The notes beneath the pieces are model-generated. The model did no database searches and was not told the DNA's origin. It saw only the letters and a program-made list of their open reading frames with translations. A stretch of 64,000 nucleotides of DNA from Halomonas elongata DSM 2581. GTDB taxonomy: Bacteria; Pseudomonadota; Gammaproteobacteria; Pseudomonadales; Halomonadaceae. The DNA is taken from contig NC_014532.2 in assembly GCF_000196875.2 (NCBI RefSeq), forward strand, positions 3,100,001 through 3,164,000. Reading direction: 5' to 3'. Each line of letters opens with the position of its first letter. Position 1 is the stretch's first letter. The translations under genes and the position numbers were made by a program. Below, piece by piece: positions 9,225 through 16,852 of this stretch.

Positions 9225-10931
9225 ATGCCGAGCTTCGTGACGGCGATACGCGCCGCGCCCGCCATGACCCTGGCGCTGTTGATCCTGCCGGTCCTCCTGG
9301 GACTGGCCGGCGTGATCGCCCCGGCCTTCGGCTGGCATCCGGCACTGGGCGGCGAGACCTGGACGCTGAACCACTGGCGGGCGCTCGGCGACACACCAGG
9401 CCTGGTCGAGATGGGGCGCCTGAGCCTGTTCACCGGAATCGCCAGCGCCCTGGCGGCGTTCGTCAGCGTGGCGCTGTGCCTGGCCACCTTCCTCGAGACG
9501 CGCTTCTTCGGCACGATACGCCGCCTGCTCTCGCCGTTGCTGGCGGTGCCCCACGCAGCGGCCGCCATCGGGCTGGCCTTTCTGCTGACGCCCTCGGGAC
9601 TGGCCAGTCGCCTAGTCTCGCCCTGGCTCAGCGGCTGGAGCCAACCGCCCGACTACCTGTTTCCCGGTGACGAGGCCGGCCTGGCCCTGATCCTCGGGCT
9701 GACGCTCAAGGAGATTCCCTTCCTGCTGTTGATGAGCCTGGCCGCCCTGCCCCAGTGCCGGGCCGGGGAACGCCTGATGATGGCGCGCGCACTGGGCTAC
9801 GGGCGGCTCAACGGCTTTCTCAAGGGCGTGATGCCGGCCCTGTATCCGCTGATCCGGCTGCCGCTCTACGCGGTCATCGTCTTCGCCACCGCCAACATCG
9901 AAGTGGCCATGATCCTCGGCCCCTCGACGCCACCAACCCTGGCCGTGGCCGTGGTGCGCTGGCTGGGGGATCCCGACCTGACAATGCGTTTCCAGGCCGC
10001 CGCGGGGGCGCTGCTGCAGATCGGCGTCACCGCCGCTGCCCTGCTGATCTGGTGGCTGGGCGAACGGCTGGTCTCGCGGCTGGGAGCCGCCTGGCTGCGC
10101 GATGGACACCGACGACGCGGCGAATACCTGGGGCGAAGCCTCGGCGGCCTGGTGACCTGGCTGGCCATCGGTGTATTGCTCGCCGCCCTGGCGGGCCTCA
10201 TCCTCTGGTCGCTGGCCGGTTACTGGCCCTTTCCGGACGCCTGGCCCGCCACGCCGACGCTGCATGCCTGGCGACAGGCCACCATGGGCCTCGGGGCATC
10301 CCTCTCGAGTACCGTCACCATCGGACTGGCCGCCACCGGCATCGCCCTGGCGCTGACCCTCGGCTGCCTGGAGGCCGAAACCCATCGTCGACGGCCGCTG
10401 GGCGCCGGCGCTCAGTTGATCCTCTACCTGCCCTTGCTGGTCCCCCAGGTGGCCTTCCTGCAGGGGCTCGTGCAGTGGCAGGCCCAGATGGGGCTCGCGC
10501 CCGGCTGGCCGGTGGTCACCCTGGGCCATGTCCTGTTCGTGCTGCCCTATACCTTCCTGTCGCTGGCGGAAAGCTATCGCCGCCAGGATCCCCGCTGGCG
10601 CCAGGTCGCCGCCACGCTCGGCGCCTCGCCCGCCAGCATCTTCCTGCGCGTTCGCCTGCCCATGCTCGCCGCACCGATCCTGGTCGCCGGCGCCGTGGGC
10701 TTTGCCGTCAGCGTCGGCCAGTACCTGCCGACCCTGCTGCTCGGTGCCGGACGCCTGACCACCCTGACCACCGAGGCGGTGAACCTGGCCAGTGGCGGCG
10801 ATCGACGGCTCACTGCCGTCTACGCCCTGTACCAGCTCGCCCTGCCGGCACTGGGCTTCCTGCTGGCCACGGCCCTGCCCCGCCTGTGGTGGCGAGACCG
10901 CCGCCAGATGCTCTCCGGAGACGCCGCATGA
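9225..10931 (+). CDS. ynjC: ABC importer permease with two fused membrane domains, YnjC type
   Basis: A 568-residue inner-membrane protein with two permease domains in one chain (about 1-285 and 300-560). Each contains an EAA-like coupling loop: CRAGERLMMARALGYGRLNGF near residue 185 and PRWRQVAATLGASPASIFLRV near 460. Two-domain permeases of this kind occur in Fbp/AfuB- and YnjC-type importers. It would form the membrane channel for the binding protein encoded just upstream and the ATPase encoded just downstream. Its stop codon overlaps the ATPase start (ATGA, 10928-10931), indicating translational coupling. Substrate not deducible. Confidence 0.88.
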   Translation: MPSFVTAIRAAPAMTLALLILPVLLGLAGVIAPAFGWHPALGGETWTLNHWRALGDTPGLVEMGRLSLFTGIASALAAFVSVALCLATFLETRFFGTIRRLLSPLLAVPHAAAAIGLAFLLTPSGLASRLVSPWLSGWSQPPDYLFPGDEAGLALILGLTLKEIPFLLLMSLAALPQCRAGERLMMARALGYGRLNGFLKGVMPALYPLIRLPLYAVIVFATANIEVAMILGPSTPPTLAVAVVRWLGDPDLTMRFQAAAGALLQIGVTAAALLIWWLGERLVSRLGAAWLRDGHRRRGEYLGRSLGGLVTWLAIGVLLAALAGLILWSLAGYWPFPDAWPATPTLHAWRQATMGLGASLSSTVTIGLAATGIALALTLGCLEAETHRRRPLGAGAQLILYLPLLVPQVAFLQGLVQWQAQMGLAPGWPVVTLGHVLFVLPYTFLSLAESYRRQDPRWRQVAATLGASPASIFLRVRLPMLAAPILVAGAVGFAVSVGQYLPTLLLGAGRLTTLTTEAVNLASGGDRRLTAVYALYQLALPALGFLLATALPRLWWRDRRQMLSGDAA

Positions 10932-11560
10932 CCACCGCCCCCTTGCGACTCGACGAGATCGTCATCACGCATGAAGGAAAGCCCTTGATCGAGGTCTCGG
11001 CCCGTATCGAACCCGGCGAGATCCTGACCCTGATGGGGCCGTCCGGCGTCGGCAAATCGACCCTGCTGGCCCATGTCGCCGGTTTCCTGCCGCTCGGCTT
11101 TCGCGCCTCGGGCCGCATTCGACTGGGCGAGACCGAGCTTGGGCGGCTGCCGCCGGAACGTCGCGGTCTCGGCCTGCTGTTCCAGGATCCCCTGCTGTTT
11201 CCCCATCTCGATGTGGGCGGCAACCTGGCCTTCGGCATGCCGGCCGGCGGCGCACGTCGACAACGCCGCAGCGAGGTGGAAGCGGCACTCGACGACATCG
11301 GCCTCGCGGGTTTCGCCGAACGCGACCCCGCCACCCTTTCGGGCGGTCAACGCGCACGGGTCGCCCTGATGCGGGTCCTGCTCGCCCGCCCCCGCGCCAT
11401 GCTGCTGGACGAGCCCTTCTCCAAGCTCGATACCACCTTACGCGACGAGATGCGTCGCCTGGTATTCGAGCGCATCAGGCGCGACGCTCTGCCGACCCTG
11501 ATGGTGACCCATGATCGCGCCGATGCCGAGGCCGCCGACGGGCCGATCATCGAACTGTGA
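10928..11560 (+). CDS. ynjD: ABC importer ATPase, YnjD type
   Basis: A 210-residue nucleotide-binding subunit, about the length of YnjD and shorter than MalK-type ATPases because it lacks a C-terminal regulatory domain. Walker [10 protein letters not shown] starts near residue 37, the Q-loop is [10 protein letters not shown], the signature is [13 protein letters not shown], Walker B is [12 protein letters not shown], and the switch histidine is in VTHDRADA. It energises the importer encoded by the two genes before it. The start is fixed by the ATGA overlap with the permease gene. The 130 bp after its stop separate it from the bufferin operon. Confidence 0.9.
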   Translation: MTTAPLRLDEIVITHEGKPLIEVSARIEPGEILTLMGPSGVGKSTLLAHVAGFLPLGFRASGRIRLGETELGRLPPERRGLGLLFQDPLLFPHLDVGGNLAFGMPAGGARRQRRSEVEAALDDIGLAGFAERDPATLSGGQRARVALMRVLLARPRAMLLDEPFSKLDTTLRDEMRRLVFERIRRDALPTLMVTHDRADAEAADGPIIEL

Positions 11561-11590
11561 GGCGCCGACCACCGCGACTTGCATGGCATC

Positions 11591-11618
11591 TGTAAGGTTT
11601 CGCCGCCTGCTCCGACAC
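11591..11618 (+). promoter_or_regulatory. Candidate ECF-sigma promoter of the bufferin operon
   Basis: TGTAAG at 11591-11596 and CGACAC at 11613-11618 are separated by 16 bp, about 72 bp before the bufA start. ECF sigma factors usually use AAC/AAG-type -35 boxes and CG-rich -10 boxes with this spacing. This rests on pattern resemblance only. Confidence 0.35.
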
Positions 11619-11690
11619 AACAATGCCCATCGACGTATCGATCCGATGCCCGAGGGCCACCAACAACGCAAAAATGCACGGAGACAGACC

Positions 11691-11984
11691 ATGAAACATT
11701 CCATGCTGATGGCTGCCGTCATCACCACCGCCATTGCCCAAGCCGGCGCCATGGCGACCACCTACGCCGGCGACGAAGAATCCGACGAGCAGGCCATGGA
11801 AAAGTGTTATGGCGTTGCCCTGGCCGGCCAGAACGATTGCAAGGCGGGCCCCGGCACGACCTGCGCCGGTACGTCCACCGTCGACTATCAGGGCAATGCC
11901 TGGAAACTGGTTCCCGAGGGCACCTGCACCAGCATCGAAACCCCGCATGGCAACGGCAGCCTGACCGAGATCGACCGGCCCTGA
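11691..11984 (+). CDS. bufA: Bufferin-type RiPP precursor (DUF2282)
   Basis: A 97-residue small secreted protein of the DUF2282/BufA1 family. Residues 1-26 look like a Sec signal peptide ([19 protein letters not shown], then AMATTYAG). The mature part carries the four cysteines of the family: C39 in EKCYGVA, C50 in QNDCKAG, C58 in TTCAGTS and C79 in EGTCTS. In characterised bufferins (Caulobacter) cysteines of such precursors are converted by the DUF692/DUF2063 enzymes and the product sequesters copper in the periplasm; that is family knowledge, not seen here. GGAGACAG stands upstream of the ATG. A hairpin separates it from bufB, so the precursor could be made in excess over the enzymes. Confidence 0.9.
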   Translation: MKHSMLMAAVITTAIAQAGAMATTYAGDEESDEQAMEKCYGVALAGQNDCKAGPGTTCAGTSTVDYQGNAWKLVPEGTCTSIETPHGNGSLTEIDRP

Positions 11985-11995
11985 TTCTGTCCAAC

Positions 11996-12017
11996 GGCTC
12001 GCCCTCCGGGGCGGGCC
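11996..12017 (+). terminator. Hairpin between precursor and modification genes
   Basis: A 9-bp stem with one G-U pair (GGCTCGCCC, 11996-12004, with GGGCGGGCC, 12009-12017) begins 12 bases after the bufA stop. No T-run follows, so it looks more like a partial terminator or an mRNA-end stabiliser than a full stop. Confidence 0.4.
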
Positions 12018-12036
12018 GCGACTCTGGAGACCTCAT

Positions 12037-12909
12037 ATGTCGATGGATGTCACTGGCCTGCCATGGGCCGCTCAGGGTATCGGCCTCAAGCATCAGCACG
12101 TTGCGGAGCTCCTGGCACAACGCGCCGACGTCGATTTCCTGGAACTGCACGCCGAGAACCACATGAGTGCGGGAGGTCCGTTCCGCGACGACCTCGCCGC
12201 CATCGCCGAGCGCTATCCCCTTTCGGTGCATGGCGTCGGCTTGTCATTGGGCAGCGCCGAACCGCTGGATACCGCCCACCTGCGCCGGCTCGTCCGTCTG
12301 GTCGACGAACTGCGCCCGGCGCTGGTCTCGGAGCATCTCGCCTGGAGCCGTCTGCAGGGAGACTGCTACAACGACCTGTTGCCGCTGCCGTTGACGGAGG
12401 AGAGTCTGGCCGTGGTGGTTCGGCATGTCGATGAAACGCAACAAGCGCTGGGGCGCCGTTTGCTGGTCGAAAACCCCAGCCTCTATGTGCATCTCGACAA
12501 CACCCTGGAAGAAGCCGATTTTCTCGCCGAGCTCGTCGACCGGACCGGCTGCGGCTTGCTGCTGGACATCAACAACGCCTACATCAGCGCCCACAACCTC
12601 GGACGGGATCTCGATGCCTACCTCACCGCCTTGCCGCTATCGGCCGTGGGGGAATTCCATCTCGCCGGGCACCATCTCGATACCGATGTCACCCCGCCAC
12701 TGCGTATCGACGATCACGGCAGTCCCGTCTCCGACGCCGTCTGGCAGCGCTATGCCCAACTGTCACGCTGGTTACCCCAGGTGCCGACCCTGATCGAGTG
12801 GGACGCGCGCATCCCGGCCCTGTCTCGCTGGCTCGAGGAAGTCGACCTGGCGCGCTTTCACCATTCCGCACATCGAGTGCCGGCCGCCACCGCGGAGGGC
12901 GGATCATGA
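12037..12909 (+). CDS. bufB: DUF692 multinuclear non-heme iron oxidase (bufferin maturase)
   Basis: A 290-residue cytosolic TIM-barrel protein of the MNIO (DUF692, MbnB-like) family, iron enzymes that oxidatively remodel cysteines in RiPP precursors. The conserved metal-ligand candidates are all visible: H65 (SVHGVGLS), H100 (SEHLAWS), E145 (VENPSLY), D177/N180/H186 (DINNAYISAHN), H208 and H211-H212 (FHLAGHH), D225-H227 (DDHG) and E254 (LIEWD). The substrate is most likely the peptide encoded just upstream. TCTGGAGA precedes the ATG. Its stop overlaps the next start (ATGA, 12906-12909), which links it to the DUF2063 partner. Confidence 0.92.
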   Translation: MSMDVTGLPWAAQGIGLKHQHVAELLAQRADVDFLELHAENHMSAGGPFRDDLAAIAERYPLSVHGVGLSLGSAEPLDTAHLRRLVRLVDELRPALVSEHLAWSRLQGDCYNDLLPLPLTEESLAVVVRHVDETQQALGRRLLVENPSLYVHLDNTLEEADFLAELVDRTGCGLLLDINNAYISAHNLGRDLDAYLTALPLSAVGEFHLAGHHLDTDVTPPLRIDDHGSPVSDAVWQRYAQLSRWLPQVPTLIEWDARIPALSRWLEEVDLARFHHSAHRVPAATAEGGS

Positions 12910-13658
12910 CCTCCCTGGCCGAGTGGCAGCAACGCTTCGCCGAGGCCCTGCGGGCTCCCGACGCCGCGGATAGCGGCCCGAGCCGGCAGCAGGGGTTCGC
13001 CGTCTATCGCAACAACGTCAGGCAGAGCCTGATCGAGGCGCTGGCCGCAACCTTCCCGCATACCCGCACACTGCTTGGCGAACGCTTCTTCACCTCCGTG
13101 GCGAACGATTACGCGCGCCATCATCTCCCCGATGAGCCACGCCTGATCCGCTACGGGTACCGCTTTGCCGACATCCTCGACAGCCTGCCGGCGATGGCCG
13201 ATTACCCCTATGTCATCGACATCTGCCGCCTCGAGCGCGCCCGGCTCGATGTCAGCCATGCCGCCGCCGCACCGCCGCTGGATGCCGAACGACTGGCCCG
13301 GGCGCATGACCCTGACGCCCTCCAGTGCAAACCCTGCCCCGCCTCGCACCACCTGATCGGACGTCATGACGTGCTCGACTTGTGGCAAGCCCTGGAACGG
13401 GGCGAAGCCGGCGCCCCTGTCGGGGCCCGGGGCCAATGGCACTGGCTGCTGGTACGCCACGGGCGACGTGTCGACATCCAGCCGGTCACGCCGACCTGTG
13501 GAGCGCTCTATCACGCCCTCGAGGCCCGACCAGCCCTCGGCGAGGCCCTGGCGGCCTGCAGCCAGCGCCATGGTCAGACCGAAACCGGCGAGGCGCTCGG
13601 CACGCTCATCGGCCTCGGTGCCCTGATGCGGCTCCATGACGAGGAGGCACCATCATGA
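12906..13658 (+). CDS. bufC: DUF2063 partner protein of the MNIO enzyme
   Basis: A 250-residue protein whose N-terminal half shows the DUF2063 pattern: QQGFAVYRNNVRQSLIEALAATFPHTRTLLGERFF around residues 28-65, then ARHHLPDEPRLIRYGYRFADIL. It corresponds to the MbnC/BufC partner that binds the precursor and forms a heterodimer with the DUF692 enzyme. The C-terminal half is poorly conserved and holds cysteines (QCKPCP near 140) that could be incidental. The start is set by the ATGA overlap with bufB, and its own stop overlaps the DoxX start, so bufB, bufC and doxX form one coupled unit. Confidence 0.9.
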   Translation: MTSLAEWQQRFAEALRAPDAADSGPSRQQGFAVYRNNVRQSLIEALAATFPHTRTLLGERFFTSVANDYARHHLPDEPRLIRYGYRFADILDSLPAMADYPYVIDICRLERARLDVSHAAAAPPLDAERLARAHDPDALQCKPCPASHHLIGRHDVLDLWQALERGEAGAPVGARGQWHWLLVRHGRRVDIQPVTPTCGALYHALEARPALGEALAACSQRHGQTETGEALGTLIGLGALMRLHDEEAPS

Positions 13659-14122
13659 AGCTTCACTTGCTCAAGCCCCTGGCAGGCTATTATCGACACC
13701 TGACACCCTGGCTGGACCACTTGCCCCTGGATGCGGTCCTGCTGCTGATGCGTGTCGTCCTCGGCAGCGTCTTCTTCCTCTCGGCCCTGACCAAGGTGGA
13801 TGCCGGCGGCATCAGTCAGAGCACCTTCTTTCTGTTCGCGAATGAATACGACCTGCCCTTGATTCCCCCTGTCCTGGCGGCATATCTGGCCACGATCGCC
13901 GAGTTCAGTCTGTCGCTGGCATTGTGGACCGGCCTCGCCACCCGGCTCGCCGCCACGGGACTGCTGTGCATGACCCTGGTGATCCAGGTCTTCGTCTATC
14001 CCGGTGCCTGGGTCACTCATGGGCTCTGGGCCAGTAGCCTGCTGGTTCTGATACTACGCGGCCCGGGCATCGTCTCCCTGGACTGGCTGGTCAGCGCCTG
14101 GCTGTCCAGCACACGGCGTTGA
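13655..14122 (+). CDS. DoxX-family membrane protein of the bufferin operon
   Basis: A 155-residue integral membrane protein with four hydrophobic segments (about 25-45, 68-90, 95-118, 122-145), typical of DoxX. Motifs are LLMRVVLGSVFFLSALTKV and LAAYLATIAEFSLSLALW. DoxX genes regularly accompany DUF2282/DUF692/DUF2063 genes (called gigO in Caulobacter gold-induced genes). A quinone- or redox-related role is suspected for the family, but its contribution to metal buffering is not established. It overlaps bufC by ATGA. About 80 bp follow before the sigma factor gene, so that pair may have its own promoter or be read from the operon. Confidence 0.87.
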   Translation: MKLHLLKPLAGYYRHLTPWLDHLPLDAVLLLMRVVLGSVFFLSALTKVDAGGISQSTFFLFANEYDLPLIPPVLAAYLATIAEFSLSLALWTGLATRLAATGLLCMTLVIQVFVYPGAWVTHGLWASSLLVLILRGPGIVSLDWLVSAWLSSTRR

Positions 14123-14200
14123 CGTCACATTTCGTTTACCCTTGTCGATGTATGGGCGCGATGGACGGTCCGATGACATCCCACGACAAGGGGGCGACTC

Positions 14201-14803
14201 GTGAACGACGGAACTGAGACCATTGCCGACGATCAAGGGTATGGAAAACGACTCGAGGCCGTGCGGCCCCGCCTGGTGTCCTTCGCCCTCCTGCATCTAC
14301 GCGACAAGGCCCGGGCCGAGGATACCGTTCAGGACGCCCTGGTGACCGCCATGGAAAAGACCGACACCTTCTCCGGACGCTCCGGATACGAAACCTGGGT
14401 ATTCGGCATCCTCAAGCACAAGATTCTCGATGCCATGCGCGACCAGCGCAGCAGCGGCCAGTGGCAGCCGCTGGATGACGAGCCCCGCGACGATGTCATC
14501 GACCGGCTCTTCCAGCGGAACGGGCGCTGGGAGCCTCACGCCCGTCCATCCTGCTGGGGAGATCCCGCAGCCACGCTGGAGAACGAAAGCTTCTGGCAGG
14601 TCTTCGATACCTGCATGATCGGCTTGCCGGACAACCTCGCCCGAGTCTTCTCGCTGCGGGAGCTGATGGGACTCTCCACCCGTGACATCTGCCACGAAAC
14701 CGGCATCAAGGAAAACAACTGCTGGGTGATGCTGCATCGGGCCCGGCTGAGGCTGCGTACCTGTATCGAAAGTGGCTGGCTGACGGAGAATCCCCAATGC
14801 TGA
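14201..14803 (+). CDS. ECF-type RNA polymerase sigma factor
   Basis: A 200-residue sigma-70-family factor with region 2 (about 20-85: RPRLVSFALLHLRDKARAEDTVQDALVTAMEK, then YETWVFGILKHKILDAMR) and region 4 (about 140-190: LPDNLARVFSLRELMGLSTRDICHETGIKENNCWVMLHRAR). Regions 1.1 and 3 are absent, hence ECF type. The linker holds RPSCWGDP, seen in sigma factors next to DUF2282 genes. The start is a GTG, chosen because AAGGGGG lies six bases upstream. The following small gene overlaps its stop and should encode the anti-sigma factor. Its position suggests that it drives the bufferin operon. Confidence 0.92.
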   Translation: MNDGTETIADDQGYGKRLEAVRPRLVSFALLHLRDKARAEDTVQDALVTAMEKTDTFSGRSGYETWVFGILKHKILDAMRDQRSSGQWQPLDDEPRDDVIDRLFQRNGRWEPHARPSCWGDPAATLENESFWQVFDTCMIGLPDNLARVFSLRELMGLSTRDICHETGIKENNCWVMLHRARLRLRTCIESGWLTENPQC

Positions 14804-14994
14804 TGTGCAAAGATGCCACCCGCCTGATGTCGATGAAGCGCGACCGCGCCCTGACACTCCGCGAGCGCCTGTCGCTACGCTTCCACCTGACGATGTGCAG
14901 CGCCTGTCGCGAGTGCGACCGACAATTCGGGCTGCTGCATCAAGCGGGTCGACACTTCGAGCCCCCGGCGGAAGACCACACCGCCGGGCACTGA
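14797..14994 (+). CDS. Small zinc-finger anti-sigma factor (ZAS-like)
   Basis: A 65-residue cytosolic protein with the anti-sigma zinc motif H-x3-C-x2-C (H30, C34, C37; C4 or C40 may complete the site), preceded by a helix (SMKRDRALTLRERLSLRFH). It has no membrane segment, so any metal or redox sensing would be cytoplasmic. It overlaps the sigma gene by 7 bp (14797-14803), the usual coupling of sigma and anti-sigma. Start could be at 14797 or two codons later. Family knowledge supports inhibition of the sigma factor; copper or gold as the signal is inference from the operon. Confidence 0.82.
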   Translation: MLMCKDATRLMSMKRDRALTLRERLSLRFHLTMCSACRECDRQFGLLHQAGRHFEPPAEDHTAGH

Positions 14995-15035
14995 GCGACT
15001 CATCTCTCGGGGGTTTCCTTTTCGGGGCTGGCAGC

Positions 15036-15716
15036 TCAATTCAAGTAGTCGACCAATCCCTCGAGATCGGAAACCGTGATGTCGGGATCGATGCCCCAGG
15101 AATCGAAGGGCGCCTCCGGGCTGCGCCGGACCCAGGCGGCATGCAGCCCGGCATGGCGCGCACCGATGACATCGAAGGCATTGCTGGAAATCAGCCAGGT
15201 ATCGCCGGGCTCGACCTCGAGGCGCTGACGCAGATGGGCATAGACCGCCGGGTCCGGCTTGAAGCGCCGGACCTCTTCGACGCTGACGATATCGGCGAAA
15301 TACTCGCTCAGGCCGGCACCCTCGAGCAGCCCGCTCACCGCCTCGCGACTGCCGTTGGAAAAGGCCACGCAGGTGACATGGGTCTCGGCGAGACGGGCCA
15401 GTGCCGCCTTGACATCGTCAAAGGCGGGCAGGCTCGCATAGGCGCCCATCAGGTGTTCCCTGTCGGTATCGGACAGGCCGACGCCCAGCACCCGATCGGT
15501 GAAGTCCAGTGCCTCCCGGGTACAACGCGCGAAATCCACATAGGCGCCCATCAGCCCCCGCCGAAAGCTGTACTCCAGCTGCTTGTCGCGCCAGCGCCGC
15601 GAAAACTCCATCGCCATGGACGGATCGCCCAGGCGGGACTGCAACTCGGCGACCACGCCATGCGTATCGATCAGGGTGCCATAGACATCGAAGGCCAGTA
15701 CGCGCCTGCTCATCAC
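15036..15716 (-). CDS. Haloacid dehalogenase type II family hydrolase
   Basis: A 226-residue HAD-superfamily protein of the L-2-haloacid dehalogenase subgroup. The nucleophile is D10 in LAFDVYGTLID. The middle holds FSNGSREAVSGLL and the FKPDPAVYAH lysine motif, and the C-terminal signature is LISSNAFDVIGARHAG, characteristic of type II dehalogenases (Ser-x-Asn-x2-Asp). The length fits the family (about 220-230). A true dehalogenase or another small phosphatase/dehalogenase role is possible. It lies directly downstream of eutC on the same strand after about 130 bp, so it might be transcribed with the ectoine genes, but no functional link is evident. Start at the first of two ATGs. Confidence 0.88.
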   Translation of the reverse strand: MMSRRVLAFDVYGTLIDTHGVVAELQSRLGDPSMAMEFSRRWRDKQLEYSFRRGLMGAYVDFARCTREALDFTDRVLGVGLSDTDREHLMGAYASLPAFDDVKAALARLAETHVTCVAFSNGSREAVSGLLEGAGLSEYFADIVSVEEVRRFKPDPAVYAHLRQRLEVEPGDTWLISSNAFDVIGARHAGLHAAWVRRSPEAPFDSWGIDPDITVSDLEGLVDYLN

Positions 15717-15848
15717 GATCTCCTCGACAAGGGGTTGATGCGGATGTCCTCAAATTCAAGATTGGTCGCTTTGCCCATCATCGGCAAGCTCGATGACAGA
15801 TGCCACACCCGATGACAACGGGGCTCGCCAGGCTTCGTTCGAAGCCTG

Positions 15849-16793
15849 CTACCCCGACAACCGGGTCAGGGCGTAATCGGCGATGGCGGTATCCTGCACG
15901 CCGGTGCCGGTGAGGTCACAGACCGTGATGGTGGCTTCCGACAGCCGCAGCATCTCACGGGCCGCAATCACCTGCCCCAGTTCGTGAACCTTGAAAGGCG
16001 TTTCACGACCGGCGAAGGCCTTGAGTTCGCCGTTGACCTCGCTCTGGGCCCGCGTATCGCAGACGAAGGCATCGGCACGGGTCAGTACCGTGGTATCCAG
16101 TTCACGCTTGTCGGGGCTGTCGGCGCCCATGGCGGTGACATGCACGCCATCCGGCAGATCCCGGGCCCGCAACAGCGGCTCCCGGGACGGCGTGGCGGTA
16201 ACGATGATGTCGGCCCGCTCACAGGCCGTCGGTATATCGTCGTGCACCTGCACCTCCAGGCCACGACCGCGCAGCGTTTCGGAATATGCCTCGGCGGCTT
16301 CGCGGCGCCGAGCCCAGACATCGACGACCCGGATATCGCGCACCAGACGCAGCGCCTCCACCTGCCGCTCGGCCTGCTCACCGGCACCGAGCACGGCCAC
16401 GCGATGACTGTTCTCCCTCGCCAGGTGCCTGGCGGCGATGGCGCCGGCCAGGGCCGTCCTGATCATGGTCAGATAGCCCTCGTCGAAGAGTACCGCCTCC
16501 ACCAGTCCCGTCCTGGCGGAGAACACCATCATCAGGCCGTTGAGGCTCGGCAAGCCGAGCCGGGGATTGTCGAAGAAGCCCGGGCTGACCTTGATGGCAA
16601 AGCGCTCGGCGCCGCGAATGTGCGCCGTCTTGACGTCGACCTCGCCGTTGGCCTCCTCGATGGCCATGGACAGGATCGGCGGCTGTACCACCTCGCCCCG
16701 TCCCAGGGCGGCGAAGCCGGCCTCCACCGCCGCCAGCGCGTCATGATCGAGGGTCACGGCTCGGGAGATGGCATCGCGCTGATAAAGCTGCAT
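15849..16793 (-). CDS. eutC: Ectoine-utilisation EutC, ornithine cyclodeaminase family
   Basis: A 314-residue NAD-dependent enzyme of the ornithine cyclodeaminase/mu-crystallin family. K68 in ERFAIKVSPGF is the substrate-binding lysine region, the dinucleotide fold starts at VAVLGAGEQAERQ (about 132), and D228 lies in GADSPDKRELD. In ectoine/hydroxyectoine degraders this gene sits next to eutB, and the pair is proposed to take part in removing the hydroxyl group of hydroxyectoine. Here it follows eutB after 59 bp and is the last gene of the ectoine cluster. The start ATG follows GGAGGTTTTCC. General family members act as cyclodeaminases or as proline/ketimine reductases, so the exact reaction is inferred from context. 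Confidence 0.88.
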   Translation of the reverse strand: MQLYQRDAISRAVTLDHDALAAVEAGFAALGRGEVVQPPILSMAIEEANGEVDVKTAHIRGAERFAIKVSPGFFDNPRLGLPSLNGLMMVFSARTGLVEAVLFDEGYLTMIRTALAGAIAARHLARENSHRVAVLGAGEQAERQVEALRLVRDIRVVDVWARRREAAEAYSETLRGRGLEVQVHDDIPTACERADIIVTATPSREPLLRARDLPDGVHVTAMGADSPDKRELDTTVLTRADAFVCDTRAQSEVNGELKAFAGRETPFKVHELGQVIAAREMLRLSEATITVCDLTGTGVQDTAIADYALTRLSG

Positions 16794-16852
16794 GGAAAAC
16801 CTCCAGGGGAGAAGAAAGAGCGCAGAGTGAAGAATGACTCAAAGCCCGAAGC

